A stretch of DNA of 64,000 bases from Paralithodes platypus (taxonomy: Eukaryota; Arthropoda; Malacostraca; Decapoda; Lithodidae). The notes under the pieces were generated by a model that was given only the letters and a program-made list of their open reading frames with translations, was not told the origin of the DNA and did no database searches. The position numbers and the translations under genes are program-made. Position 1 is the first letter of the stretch, and the number at the start of each line of letters is the position of its first letter. Of this stretch, positions 1-12,101 are shown in pieces. The stretch covers positions 18,408,811 to 18,472,810 of the forward strand of contig CM064481.1 in assembly GCA_032716605.1 (NCBI GenBank), given 5' to 3'.

Positions 1-2217
1 CCTCAAGCAAGGCAGTGCGTACGTCACCTAATGATTGGATTGACGACTGAAGAAGCAGTCGCCGGGACAATTCAACCGATCGTCTGGCATCCGCGTCTGC
101 GATTGCCTGAGTGGACCGGAGCAAAGACTTTGCTACCTGTTGAGACACTATGTATTGAGAGAACAGGCGAAAAGCTTTCCCCCGTAGCCTAAATTCACGG
201 TCTAGGTGAGTTGGGGTAGGGGTAGTGAAAGGGTCTTTTAGCTCACAAAGATTAATTTTAGGGGCAGCTAAGAAAGCAAACAAAGCTGAAGGGACTCCGC
301 CGGCAGAACACACTGGCATGGAGAACCAAGAATGAGTATCTTGAGGGATCTGGTGGGAAGTTTTGGAAGTAAATGTGGTCGCAAAGTTTTGAGCCTCTGT
401 CTCCCATTCCAACCAAGGTCCTGGACCCAACTGCCCCACCTTCAAGACTGGATTAGCTGCTGCGTCTGTGACGGTTTGCAAATCGAGTTCTGGAGTGAGA
501 GCTGACAGTGTCTTAATGTCATTAAACCCATCATGCTTAGACCAGTCAGAAAACAATCTTAAAGCTGAGGCAGGGGGTAAAGCAGGCTTAGAAGTATAAA
601 CAAAATAGTCCTGGTGATAATAACTAGGTATAGCCTTGATGTTGACATCTAGCACATTCCCCAAAGTATCCAAGGCCCTTAATTTCTTAGATTTATTGCC
701 CTGGATGACCCACTCACGCGGCACTGGGAGCTCCCCTGACAAGGTAGGTTGGGCGAGCTCTGGTTTAGTGGGGGTCAAAAGGACCCATGACTCGTCTGGT
801 CCGTAAAGCAAGGGCATAGCTACCTTTTTGAGAGGCGCTCTGTCTAGAGGGGGTGGATTGACATCCGTTATAACCCTTACATTCGAAGTGGTCAATGCCG
901 CCGTAGCAGGCCTAGTAACCACCGATGGTGACATAGAGGGGGGGTGAGGGATCTGAGTCAAAGCAATAGAAGTAATCAGAGGCCGTACCGTAGAGCTTGT
1001 CGTGGGAGCTCCCAAGTCCACTGTGGGAGTTTCCTGCTGTTGGCCAAAAAATTTAGATAAAGCATTAACAAGTAGCCCATCAATTTCCTGCGCAGTGACA
1101 AATTGATATGATGATGAACTTACTGGTGAATCCTTAAGATCCTGTGCGGCATCAAAGCCTGAACCTGACTCTTGCCCTTCCATATCCGAAATAATCGAAA
1201 CCTCGTCTTTGTCATCCTGTTCCTCCTGAGAAGATCCCGCCGAAGCTGGGGTACCTTGTTGCCAAGATAAGTTAGGAATAGAGGAAGGGATCGCCGCGTC
1301 CCGGTGGACGTCAGCCACTGTGTGAATAGTTTGAGCCGGAAGTGGGTGGTCAGACCCCGGACGAGAATATCGCCAAACACCTAGGCCTTGGCCTATACTC
1401 TCGTGGGAGTCTGAAACACTCTCAACCACTGAACCCTCTGAACTCTCCAACTCCAGGGTTAAAATGTTAATGGGTAAATCATCTTTAGGTACAGGTACTA
1501 CACTGGACCCTTGAGACCGAACACAAACTCTGTCTGGGGTAGAGGTATGACGAGAAGCACTAGAAACTGGTGGGTGTCAGTAGGACTTTCTATCTGGGAA
1601 TCCTTTTTTGAAGATTTATGGCTGCGGTGTGACCGTGAACTACTCTTTGATTTGGAGGATTTATCGCCGTGACCACTGGTGGAACTTTCTGTCCTACTCC
1701 TCTTCCCCGATGGTGAAGAGGCAAGACTGGGTGGCTGGTGCCTAAGGGGTGACCTAGACCGAGAGCGCGCCCGAGAGGAGGAGGCGGATGCCGGGGGAGT
1801 AGGCTCACGGTGTCGTTTCGAAGTAGCAGGGGCAGGAGATGACACAGAACCCTGTCCAGTCTCCGCCGGCTTATGACTAGTTTCTCGAGGGGAACGTTTA
1901 TAACGGGGAGGGTGCTCAAGAAGAAGCCTATCCCAAAGAGGGACGTTGTCACATTGAAGTGACTTATGAGCCACAATCGTAGTATAGGCTGACATCTGTT
2001 GCCGAACTTCTCGTAAGGCGACTGCTGCGGTCTTATCATTATCTTGGAGGACCTGGACACTTAGTTGGGAGCAAAAGGAACAGTTGCGCATCACCCACAG
2101 ACCTCTTGAACGGTCTAGACATTTAACACACCTGATACAAAGGGTATGCGCAAAAAGAGGGACACCGGCACAGGTTGGATTAATGCATAAAGCAAAAACT
2201 GGGGCAAAGGTAGCCAT
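1..2217 (-). pseudogene. DIRS-like gag ORF (DIRS-0), frameshifted, 3' end beyond window
   Basis: The reading frame starts at an ATG at 2217-2215. The N-terminus has a Cys/His module spaced C-x4-C-x7-H-x2-C-x2-C-x2-C followed by C-x2-C (about residues 11-48). A long Ser/Arg/Lys-rich low-complexity segment follows (about residues 110-210), of the kind expected for nucleic-acid binding. The frame closes with a TAG at 1500-1498. The adjacent frame is open from about 1570 through position 1 with acidic and Ser/Thr/Pro-rich sequence, so one indel near 1560-1575 probably splits a single protein of more than 700 residues. The same Cys/His spacing occurs in the gag-like ORFs of the two DIRS elements further right, so I assign this to a DIRS-like Gag. 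No RT or recombinase is visible because they would lie left of the window. Recognition rests on this shared module only; another retroelement ORF1 is possible. Confidence 0.55.
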
Positions 2218-4090
2218 GACAGAGACTGGTGGGAACTACTGCAGGGTCTGTATTGGTCCGCCGGGGCCCAGCCCTGGAAAAAAGGAAAATTTCCAGGAAT
2301 TAATGCTCATAAGGTTAACCCAAAATGTTCGCATACAAGTGTTCATAACCCGCCGGATAACGAGACGTAATCTCACAATGATTACAGCTCGTTACGCGGC
2401 GGGGTTCTATAAAGATATCCGAATATCTAGACATGTCTTTAAGGAAGTTTAAGAATACCCTCTGACTTAGTATAAAAGACCAGTCTGGCGTTTATAAAGT
2501 TTTTCTGGCGGTGACTGTTACAAGATTCAATTTTGAAAAACAACCCCCCACAAAGACGCCGGCCCCTGAATTATCTAGTAGATTAACACAGGGCAGGCTG
2601 ATACGAGACCTGACTTCTAATGAATTGTCACATACATCGCCGAAGGGAGAAGGCGGCGATACTTAGCCGTATCACTCAATTAATTGGGTGACTAGCGTGA
2701 ATTGAAAATTCCTTATTTCCCCTCCCAGGAGCACCCGCCGGGTGTGGTATGAAAAAATATGTTAACCCTAATTGAGCCTTCGATCGCCGTATGAGTGAGG
2801 GCGGCGATACATATAGTATCACTAAAAAGGACCGGTTAACTAAACTGAAATACCAATTCGTTCATCCCACCTTACCAAGGTACACCCGCCGGGTGAGATC
2901 TGATGTCTTAAACGTTAACCCCATAAGTTCCTATCCCCACTTCTTTGTAAAAGATCGCCGGGGAGGAAAGCCCACAACAACAGCTAGGGTTTTCATGTGG
3001 TTTTGTAAAACCGGGTAGAAAAACTACATAACGTATGTCCGCATGAACAATGTTAGATGGGTACAGCCACTCCGCCGGGAATCTTAGGGAGCCTGAAACA
3101 GGCACCAACACAGAGACGCAGTCCTGGAGAGCCACAGACACCAACTCGCCGGGGACACCAGCCTGTTTTGAAACCACGCGTGGCCAAACACGGCTCACGG
3201 CCGGAGTTTTCATGGTGAAACCGAGAAAAACCCCGCCGGAAAGTAACCCACCCCGTTCATCAGACACCATCTGAACGTACATAGGACACGAGAGATAGCC
3301 AAAGCACGACTAACCTAGGACCACAAATAGAATCCGTGGAATTAGCCAATACACAACTAATCCAGGAATCAAACATAGTCCGAGGAATTAGCCAATACAC
3401 AACTAAACCCGGATACACATGACACGGTAGGACATATTTATAAAATAAACAATAACAGTTGTACATGTGGCAAAGCTACGAGCCGCTGGCTAGGCCTAAG
3501 CAGACGGCATAATAAATGTTGAAATATAAACAAAAAACACTGGAAATATAACAACAGGAACCACCGCCAACACACCACTGTAGCAAATACTTCCGGCAAA
3601 GGGAAGACTGACACGGGACCCAGAAAAAACTTCACTAAGTGAAGAAAAATACAAAGGGAACGTCAGCAAAGCAAAGCTACCTCATCAGAAAGATAAAAGG
3701 CAGCAGAAATAACGTGTAATGAAAGCCGCCTGCAACACAAGCTAACTAACTGTGAAAAAGTTCACATGTCCACAACAGGACCACGAGGGAACATCCGAAA
3801 TAGATGCCCCAAACACACGACCCAAAATACACTGCACTGCGGGCAACCAGCCCAGGACACTCCTGCTACACATATCCTAACCTTACTCGATACATCCCGG
3901 AGTAAACAAATGAGAAAAAACTCACTAGGGACGCAGCAAATGCGGAATCAGCGGAGCGTGGGGAGACACGTCCGGGCAGGCTGAGCGCAGAGCAGAGAAG
4001 GAGGAATGACGCCTGAATCAGCGTCTGGTCAGAGATCCACACAAGTACATCCACGATATGATGGAAAGCTTATTAGATAGTTATTCTTAT
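2218..4090 (-). other. Leader/5' region of DIRS-0 with recurrent CGCCGG motifs
   Basis: There is no convincing ORF. The hexamer CGCCGG or its core CGCCG/GGCGG recurs at irregular spacing (for example near 2348, 2510, 2561, 2638, 2654, 2738, 2786, 2800, 2887, 2956, 3074, 3147 and 3234) in otherwise AT-rich DNA. Two direct copies of the 20-mer ggaattagccaatacacaac lie near 3339 and 3385. By position it is the 5' leader of the minus-strand gag-like ORF. The element end was not recognised; the composition changes near 4,060-4,110. Confidence 0.4.
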
Positions 4091-4299
4091 TTTCTTTTTC
4101 TTTTTATTTTTTACGAAGTTTTTTCGTAGTGAGAACCCAATTCATAATGACTGAAGCCATGAGTGAGGTCGCGTGCGCTCATGATGAAGGCTCCTCAGTT
4201 TTTAAATGCTCTGCGCGGTAGATTCAAACTACGGCGGATTAGTGTTTGAAGAGGATGCCTTATGTAATAGGCATGTTCGTCAATGATGGAGGGGCCACT

Positions 4300-4599
4300 A
4301 ATAAATACTGTATATATATATATAAATATATATACAGTATACTTACAAGGTGTCATAAATATATATATATATATTTATGTGGTATATATATGTAAAATAA
4401 ATAAAATAAAAATATAAATAAAATGAAATAAATAAAATAAAATAAATAAAAACAGTAATAAATAAAATAAATAAATATATAAATAAAATAAAAATATATT
4501 AATATAAATACTCGATTATGGGCCTTGGGCTTGCTCGGGACCTTGGGGCTGATCCGCTAGACACCCTGGGGAACAGGAATAACAAAACAAATATATACG

Positions 4600-4690
<91 letters not shown>

Positions 4691-4700
4691 TATATTGGGA
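4300..4700. repeat. AT-rich microsatellite block, (TA)n and AAATA-rich
   Basis: Two (TA)n tracts, near 4308-4375 and 4600-4696, flank A/T-only AAATA-like sequence from about 4385 to 4500. The second tract abuts the truncated 5' end of the RTE-like LINE. ATG codons inside the tract give long spurious ORFs of Tyr/Ile repeats, which I do not count as coding. Confidence 0.9.
4385..4535 (+). repeat. Direct repeat, left copy (pairs with 10785-10921)
   Basis: An AAATAAATA-rich stretch ending in atactcgattatgggcctt and the following ggcttgct is repeated almost unchanged at 10785-10921, in the same orientation, after the RTE-like LINE. The two copies bracket the whole nested LINE/MITE block. Confidence 0.8.
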
Positions 4701-6868
4701 TAGATAGGTATACTTTTATGTGTGTCTATGCACCAGTCAACCAAGAAACTGGGAAAGGTGCGGAAGAAAATAGAAAATTTTGGAATAAAGTCAATAAATG
4801 TATAAGAGAAAGGCAAGAGTGTACACAAGTAATATTAGTAGGCGACATGAATGGTAGAGTTGGAAACGAGGAGATAGAAGGTATAGTGGGTAAATGGGGT
4901 GTGGAGGGTAGGAATATGAATGGTGACTTCCTTTTAGAAGTGTGTGCGGAGAGAGAGATGTTTCTGGCTAACACATTTTTTGAACATCGTCACATTCATA
5001 GATATACATGGCACAGAGGTGAAGGTGAGCAGGAACAGAAATCTCTAATTGACTACGCCATGATGGACTCCGGACTAAAAGGAAGAATTTTAGATTCAAA
5101 AGCTGTAAGAGGTATGCTGACGGGATCAGACCACTATACAGTGCTGACAAAAGTGAGGATAAGGAAAGAGTGGAAATATGAGAGGAAAGAGAGAAAACTG
5201 ACAGTAGAGAGAATAAATGTGAGAAAATTAAATGAAGAATGTAATGCAACAAAATACAAGGACATCCTGAAAGAGACTATAAAGGACATGGATGTTATGA
5301 TAGATCTGGGAAATACTGTAGACGAAGTATGGAAAGGTACAAGAGACTCCATGATTAAAGCAGCTGAGAAAGTATGTGGGAAGAAAACCTTTAAAATGTG
5401 GAAGAAGAAAGGTAACGCATGGTTTAGTAAAGAGATAGAAGAAATAGTGAAAAAGAAGAAAGAGTTCAGAAAGAGTATGCTGCAAAAGAATATACCTAGA
5501 GAAACTAGAGATGCGAGGAAAGAAGAATATAAAAATTTGATACAAAGAGTGAAGAGGGCGATACAAGATGCTAAAAGGAAGACAGATGAGGCATATGGGA
5601 GAAAGATTAGTGAACAGTTTCTGAATGACAGGAAAGCATACTACAGAGCTGTGAAAGAAGCCAGAGGGAAGAAGACTGAGAGTGTCTCAGGTGGTAGGAT
5701 GAGGGACATGAATGGGGAAGTGGTAGAGGGTGATGGTGTGGTGAAAGTATGGAAAGATCATTTTAGTAGCTTAGCTGTAAAGAGTAGGGGGAAGGCAAAG
5801 ATCTCATCCATAGGAATGGAGAGAGGTAGAATAAACAGGGTAGTTGAAAGCCAGATAAGCAGAGAAGAAGTAAAAGAAGCAATCAATAGACTTAAAATGG
5901 GCAAAGCTGCTGGAGTAGATAACATCCCAGGTGAAATGCTGAGATATGGAGGAGAAGAAGCTGTTGACATAATGCATAGGTTATGTAAATTAGCATGGGA
6001 AAAGGAAAGTGTACCAGAGGACTGGAGGAAAGCAGTGATAGTACCCTTGTACAAAGGGAAGGGTAGTAAAGAAGAGTGTAAGAATTATAGGGGAATTAGC
6101 TTGCTTAGCATACCTGGAAAGGTACACGCAAGAGTAGTAACACAGAGGCTACAGAAGATAACGGATGACAAAATAGGCGAGGAACAGGGAGGTTTCAGAA
6201 AGGGCAGGGGCTGCGTTGACCAGATAGCCTCAATGCGATTGTTGGTAGAGAAGTATCTGGCCAAAAACAGAAAACTCTATGCAGCATTCATGGATTTGGA
6301 AAAAGCCTACAACAAAGTAGACTGGGAGGGCCTGTGGGATGTGTTAACAGTATATGGTGTGGGAGGAAAGTTGCTAATGGCAGTAAAATCTTTTTATAGG
6401 AATGCAATGGCAAATGTGAAGGTAGGGGATAAGTTAAGTGAAAGTTTTGAGGTCAATGTAGGTGTAAGACAGGGATGTGTCATGTCAGCTTGGTTGTTCA
6501 ATATATACATGGATTGAGTGATTAGGGAATGTAGGGCTGTATCAATGGGTGTGGGAGCTAGACTGGAATCAGAGGGAAGAACATGGAACATTTTAACATG
6601 CCTATATGCGGACGATACAGTCCTGTTGGCGGAAAATGCTGAAGAACTTCAGAGAGTGGTCACTGACTTTGACAGGGTATGTGAAAAGAGAAAGTTAAAG
6701 GTCAATGTAGGGAAATGTAAGGTAATGGTGTTTGAGAGAAGAATGCATGAAACTATAGATTTTAAGGACAAATATAGAATCAAGAAAGAACACAAGAAAA
6801 GTTGTAAAATAAAATTGAAAAATGAAGTACTAGAAGAGGTTGAAAGTTTCAAGTATGTGGGAGCTGTA
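4697..6868 (+). pseudogene. RTE-like LINE, endonuclease-RT, 5' truncated and split
   Basis: Non-LTR retrotransposon ORF. What remains of the apurinic endonuclease has VYAP, a GDMN motif and SDH, so about the first third of that domain is missing, cut at the (TA)n tract. A basic linker follows and then the reverse transcriptase, with NYRGISLLS, EEQGGFRKGRG, FMDLEKAYN, VRQGCVMS and the catalytic YADD near 6607. A single in-frame TGA at 6515-6517 interrupts the RT just after the VRQGC motif. At 6868 the RT is interrupted by the (AAT)n tail of LINE-A on the other strand; the C-terminus resumes at about 10128. The motif style fits the RTE clade; the clade was not tested by alignment. It is dead: truncated, one stop, one insertion. 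Confidence 0.85.
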
Positions 6869-7867
6869 ATAATAATAATAATAATAATAATACTTTATTT
6901 CAGACTCACACAGTACAGAGGGGACCATACTGGGGTCCATATATACCTTACAGTAACATAAATATATATAAATATATATAAGCTACTGTACATAGGCTAC
7001 ATAAAATAAAAAGAAATTAAATAATACCCAGCTTGCTATCATGTAGTTCACAGCACTGCCTCAACCAAAAACAGTGGTCATCAAACTACTGTGTTACCAA
7101 AACCACTGTCCTAATTGTGTACAGTACCATGCCTCACATCATTTAGCTTCCGGTACAGTATGTTGCTACAGTACAGTATAGGAATATCGGTACTGTACTG
7201 CACTATGAGGATCAGTACCGGTATGCTAATTCTGTAGAGTAGCAGACCTGAAATCATTACTTAAGGTTAAATATAGAGCAACTTCCTCCAGTGTGCCTGG
7301 ATCCTGGAGGTGTACACTATGCTTGAAGTTTGTAGCATTTTAATGATCCTGTTCTCAGAAGTGTTAAGGCACTGAATGAATTTATATGTTAGCTTTCTAA
7401 TGAGTGATTTGTAACAGTGTAAGTTCATATAGGCACATAGCGTACTTGTACTCTCATATTTTGAGAGCCCCAGAAACATTTTCATGATATTGTGATATGA
7501 GATACTTAGTCTATTCACTGTAATTTTCTTATAGTTCCACCATAGTTGTGCTGTATACATTGGTGAGCAGTAGGAGTTGAACAATGTTATTTTGTATCCC
7601 ATGTGCACATATGAAATTTTCTTAATATTGAATTTCCCTGCATGTAAAGTTGCCTTCGCTGACGACCCATATCCTCATCATCTGAGCGATCACATGAAAT
7701 ATAGTGTCCTAGATACTTTACTTTACTTACTTCTTCTATAATTTCTTCATACAAATGGAATTTAGGTAGCTTTGATTTCAATAGAAGGTTAGATTTAAAT
7801 ATTATGATATTGCTCTTTATAGGATTAAATTTGACTGAATGTTCGATTCCAAATTTTTCACATACTC
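6869..7867 (-). pseudogene. LINE-A copy 1, 3' part (C-terminus and 3'UTR)
   Basis: This is the 3' part of a minus-strand non-LTR element. The (AAT)n/(ATT)n tail at 6870-6891 is followed by a terminal TTTATTTCAGAC-like segment, which the other LINE-A copy has at 21474-21510. The C-terminal coding part (about 7265-7860) contains KYLGHYIS and GRQRRQLYMQGN, matching the C-terminus of the intact copy at 21793-24642. A frameshift near 7600 separates two frames. The sequence continues on the far side of the MITE at 8515. Confidence 0.85.
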
Positions 7868-7871
7868 TTAA

Positions 7872-8510
7872 CCTGACAAGCGCGATTTGACAGTAGGTGC
7901 TAGGGTAGTTATTTGTGCATTTCTAGCCCTGGATTCTGACAGAATTCGTTATATTTACAATATAAACCATTATTTGTTTTCGGTATGCTTTTATTTTACA
8001 TATATGATGTATATATGAACCTTCAAGAGTGCTAAAATAAGTGGGAAAAGCATTTGGGTGGTGAAAAACGAAGATATTGGCCACCCGGTCATAATCTCAG
8101 GCGAGAGAGAGAGACAGGCAGCCTTCCCCTCTCGCTGTCTGGGAGTCAACTGAGGAGAGCGGGGCGGTGTGTGCCGGTGTCTGGGTGTTGCATAACGATC
8201 TTTTATGCAACCCACTTGTGCTACATTATCGCGGGAGAGAAAAATAACCGATAAATGATGATAATAAGAGGAAAAATAGGTGATAATTGAGGAGGGGAGG
8301 GAGGGGGGAATAAGGTGGGGAAGGAGGGGAGGGGGGTGGGTGAGATTTACATGGATGAGTACTGGAGGGGAATTATCTCACCTAGAGACAAATTCCTTTG
8401 TTTTGATAGGCCCTTTTTTTTATGGAAGTCTTTTTTTATGGTCCTGCTTCCGTGAGGCCTATCGCGTTCCCTATAGGAAGCCTTCCGTGAGGCCTATCGC
8501 GCTTGCCGGG
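7872..8510. mobile_element. TTAA-flanked MITE (piggyBac-like), 639 bp
   Basis: The element is bounded by TTAA at 7868-7871 and 8511-8514, the target duplication typical of piggyBac-type transposons. The terminal inverted repeats are CCTGACAAGCGCGAT on the left and, read inward from the right, CCCGGCAAGCGCGAT (13 of 15 identical). It carries no transposase ORF. It splits the RT gene of LINE-A, whose frame is open on both sides, so the insertion is younger than that LINE copy. An internal segment near 8265-8290 resembles the interior of the three ~600 bp TTAA MITEs at 40.4, 49.8 and 53.5 kb. Confidence 0.85.
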
Positions 8511-8514
8511 TTAA

Positions 8515-10116
8515 TAATTTATCCAGTCCTGCTCCAGAGGGCGCGATTAAGGCTAGGTCATCAGCATACATGAGATGATTTACAATGGTGCTGCCAATAC
8601 AGCACCCAGTGCGAGTCTTGTTCAGCTCCAGACTAAGATCATCCATGTAGACGTTGAAAAGATACGGAGACAATATCCCCCCCTGCCTAACACCATTGGT
8701 TACGGCGAAAGAGCCTGACAGGATGTTGCCCCATCTTACACACATTTTTTGATTAGCATACCAGAAAATAAGTATCCTAACAATATAGCTAGGCACTCCC
8801 CTGTTAACTAATTTTTCAAATAAGGTTTTGTGACACACCCTATCAAAATCCTTACTTGCATCAAGAAAACAAGAGAAAATTGAGCTATTTAGTTTGTTGT
8901 ATGTATCAATCACTTCTTTCAGCACATATATGCATTGGTCTGTGCCGTGATTTTTCTTAAAGCCAAACTGATTGCTGCTGGTGACAATATATGCAGACAT
9001 TCTTTCTAGCATTATCATTTCAACTACCTTACTCACCACACTAGCAAGTGCTACTGGGCGGTAGTTGTCTTTTGCTGTAATTTTACCTGATTTATCTTTA
9101 ATGACAGGAACAAGTATTACGGATATCATAGACTCCGGCAGGACACCATGCGTAAATAGACTGGTGATGCAAGAACTAAGTTTATCTATTAACAACTTAT
9201 CTGCATATTTAAGATGTTCTGCATATATACCATCCAGCCCACAAGCTTTATTTAGGTTAAGTTTTCTTATGGCATTCTCAAGATCACTTTCAGTCACTTT
9301 AATGTCTTCATAATTACTATCTTTCACATATTGAATTGCACCATTAGTAGACCTTTGGTTTACACTGTTAAGTAGTTCCTTAAAATGAGTTTTCCATAAG
9401 TCAGCAATGTTCTCTTCACCCGTAACCCCCTCAACACTGACAGGTAATGGTGTGTTACAATTTTGCATGGATCTGATGTCCTTCCAAAAACAGTTAGTAT
9501 CCTTTTCTGCCAGACTCTTTGCAAGGGCTTCCTTCCTTAATTGGTTTTCATTTTGCTTAATAAATCTAATGGCATATTTGGTCCTAGCCTTTGCTCTTTT
9601 GTGAAGTTCAAATATAGGCCCCTGTCTAGGCTGACCTACTTCAAGCCAATGAGACCTAGCATCTCTGGAGGCCTGATACAGGTCAGCCACATAGTCTTGC
9701 CAACCTGGCTTATTGAATGAGGACTTATATTTACGGCTATTAAAAATACTTTCCCCCGCTTTTGATAAAGAATCTATTATACTATTGTAAAATGTAATAA
9801 TGTCCTTTCTGTGTTGTGCATCACTACATTTTGGATCCCTGCATTGTGCTACACCATTACCATCATATTGCACCCTATTTAATAAGTCCTTGGTTTTATC
9901 ACAGTACATTTGGCACTCTTCATTTGAGATTACATTCCATGGAACTTTTGCCTTGATGCTATTGCTAGTTTCTGTTATTTCCGGTGCTTTATTAATTTGG
10001 ATTGTTAATTCTATAGGTATGTGGTCGTCATCCGTAATGTCGTATCTTATGGCCATTTCTGAGATAGAGTCATGAAAGTCAGAGCTAGAGATTGCATGAT
10101 CAAGCCACGACCTGGA
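8515..10116 (-). pseudogene. LINE-A copy 1, RT portion
   Basis: This is the reverse transcriptase region of LINE-A, open for about 520 codons (10056 down to the MITE junction) and lacking the 5' endonuclease. Visible RT motifs are NYRPVALASVVSK, NQFGFKKNHGTDQ, CFLDASKDFDRV (Asp-Phe-Asp in the motif A region), VRQGGILSPYLFN and MYADDLAL. It is 5' truncated near 10116, inside the segment matching the endonuclease-RT linker of the full copy. It is inserted in the RTE-like LINE, whose C-terminus follows at about 10128. Confidence 0.88.
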
Positions 10117-10127
10117 ATATGCAAATA

Positions 10128-10768
10128 TGCAAATATGGTAAAATGGAGAGTGAGATAAAAGAGAGAAAAATGAAAGGGAGAAAAGTGATTGGAGAACTTG
10201 ATAGTATTCTCAAAGGAAGAATGGTTAGCCAGGAAGTCAAAAAGTCACTGAGAAACAGTGTGCTGCTCCCAACACTCTCGTATGGAAGCGAGACATGGAC
10301 GGCAAGTGACGAGGACCTCTTCAAACTAAGAGCTGTGGAGATGAGCTTTTCAGAATGGCAGCTGGCATGAATAGGCTAGATGGGCCAAGTAATAGGGAAG
10401 TGTACGAGTCCTTTGGAATGGAAGAGCAGGCTTTGGGCATTGATTGTGGTGTGGTTGAGTGGATAAAGAGAAGTACTTTGAGGTGGTATGGTCATGTTCA
10501 GAGAATGGATGAAGACAGAATGCCAAGAAAGATATATGGGAGTCAGGTGAGTGGAACCGCTAGTAGTGGAAGACCACCTATGGTATGGGAAAAGAAAGTG
10601 GAAAAATATATTGAAGAAAAACTTCCATGTAGTGGAAGGGGCATTGTGGCACGGGCAGGGGAGGCATGTCTTGACAAAGTAGCTTGGAGACGTTTCTGTC
10701 ATGGCCATCCTCTAGTGGGGGTTTCCCAGGGGGAAGCAAGGCGTCGGAGATGATGATGATGATGATGA
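10128..10768 (+). pseudogene. RTE-like LINE, C-terminal remainder and 3' tail
   Basis: This resumes the plus-strand RTE-like protein after the LINE-A insertion: a short basic segment, LPTLSYGSETWT, then STLRWYGHVQRMDEDR, the typical LINE C-terminal motif (W-Y-G-H-V-x-R-M). A frame change occurs near 10360. The protein ends in an Arg-rich stretch and passes directly into a (TGA/GAT)n simple repeat (10751-10768) and then (TA)n. A short tandem repeat tail fits RTE-type elements. Confidence 0.85.
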
Positions 10769-10784
10769 TATATATATATATATA

Positions 10785-10921
10785 TAAAATAAACATAAAT
10801 AAAATAAAATAAATAAAATAAAATAAATAAAAACAGTAATAAATCAAATAAATAAATATTTAAATAATATAAAAAATATAATAATAATATAAATACTCGA
10901 TTATGGGCCTTGGGCTTGCTA
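10785..10921 (+). repeat. Direct repeat, right copy (pairs with 4385-4535)
   Basis: An AAATA-rich block ending in the same unique GC-containing string as the left copy (tactcgattatgggcctt, then gggcttgct). The copies share about 130 bp and then diverge at the same point. Confidence 0.8.
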
Positions 10922-11965
10922 TTCCATAGAGTACTTACCATACTTCCTGTAAGCATTCCTGTGACATCTTCGTGATTATAATGTATTTATTTCGTAGGCA
11001 GTATTTATTGATAAATATATTTGTCTTTCAAGCAAAAAATTGTGTAAAGTCATCAATGATACCTAGACAAAACTGCATCAATACTCAAGGGGTTAACCAA
11101 GATTCACTCCCCTCAGTCACCAAAAGTCACAAGTAACATCTTATATACATATATAGTTCGAATTATTCACTAAACACTTTCACTGGGTAGATGAAATAAT
11201 CCATAATTGCCTGCCTATAGCTAGGCATGGTGGGCCAGAGGGAGGGAGCCCAGAATTTAAAGGGCCGGGACCCTGCCTCACAGTCTGGGGGCCGGGAAAC
11301 TACTGACTTAACAAAGGCCCGGGCTCCTCAGAGAGGGACGCTATGGGGTTGCTAGATACTTCCTTTTGTAACTTACTAATGCCTAACTTACCAGTCAAAA
11401 TTGAGTCAAAATCGAGTCATAAACTTATTTTTGGCGAATATTTCTAACTTACAGGTGGCATTATGACACGATTGCGTCATACGAGCACTCTTGGAGGGGT
11501 GGCGTTATGACTCGATCGCGTCGTAAAAATGTGGGAGGGTTAAAAAAGAAAATGATTTTCGACCCCTAACTTTAATATAATCAAATAAACGCCTTTCCAT
11601 TTTTTTTTTTTTTTTTTTATATATCGCTATTTCAGAGTTGTTAATTTTAGACAAGCATTTAACAATAATTAAAAAAATCATATAGTGAAAATAAAGAAAC
11701 ACAAAAGCCAATTTATTGTTATATCCAAGATATATATACTTTGGAGTCATTACCGGCCTGTATAGTCAGGCGTTCACTGACAAGTCCTCATTCTTAGCCT
11801 ACAGCTGCAGCTATCAGGTGTGTTATTAGTTTCCTCCGAGCTTTTTTTAGAAATTAATCATACAATCTAGTATTTAGAGATTTATCTATTGACAATTGGT
11901 GAGAAGATTTATCTTCTTATTTTCACAAGCACTGAGTCGTTACCATCCCTCATGAGCAAAGGGAT
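10922..11965. other. Non-coding spacer
   Basis: I see no coding sequence. There is a GC-richer patch at 11220-11345. A motif of the form TTATGACncGATnGCGTCnTA occurs twice, near 11460 and 11503, 43 bp apart. A poly-T tract lies at 11601-11620. Confidence 0.5.
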
Positions 11966-12056
11966 GGGGTAGTAGTACAGGACCCCAATGGAAATACGCC
12001 TAATCGGCCTTATTGAGCTATCCTTAGCTAGCTTAGCATGCGCTAGCTTTAAGAAC

Positions 12057-12086
<30 letters not shown>
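11966..12086 (+). mobile_element. LINE-D 3'-end fragment with (ATT)n tail
   Basis: The segment with ggaccccaatggaaata and ggccttattgagctatcctt is, in reverse complement, the 3'UTR of LINE-D at about 44820-44880. It ends in an (ATT)n tail at 12056-12085, as that family does at 44724-44741. The tail stops about 16 bp before the kinase-like start codon. Confidence 0.8.
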
Positions 12087-12087
<1 letters not shown>

Positions 12088-12101
12088 AATTGTTCATCAA
12101 A

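Noticed and set aside
4518..4828. ORFs on both strands inside the (TA)n tract encoding Tyr/Ile repeats
   Set aside because: They are translations of a microsatellite and not coding.
8054..8573. Small ORFs within the MITE at 7872-8510
   Set aside because: Short, compositionally biased and not shared with the related MITE copies.
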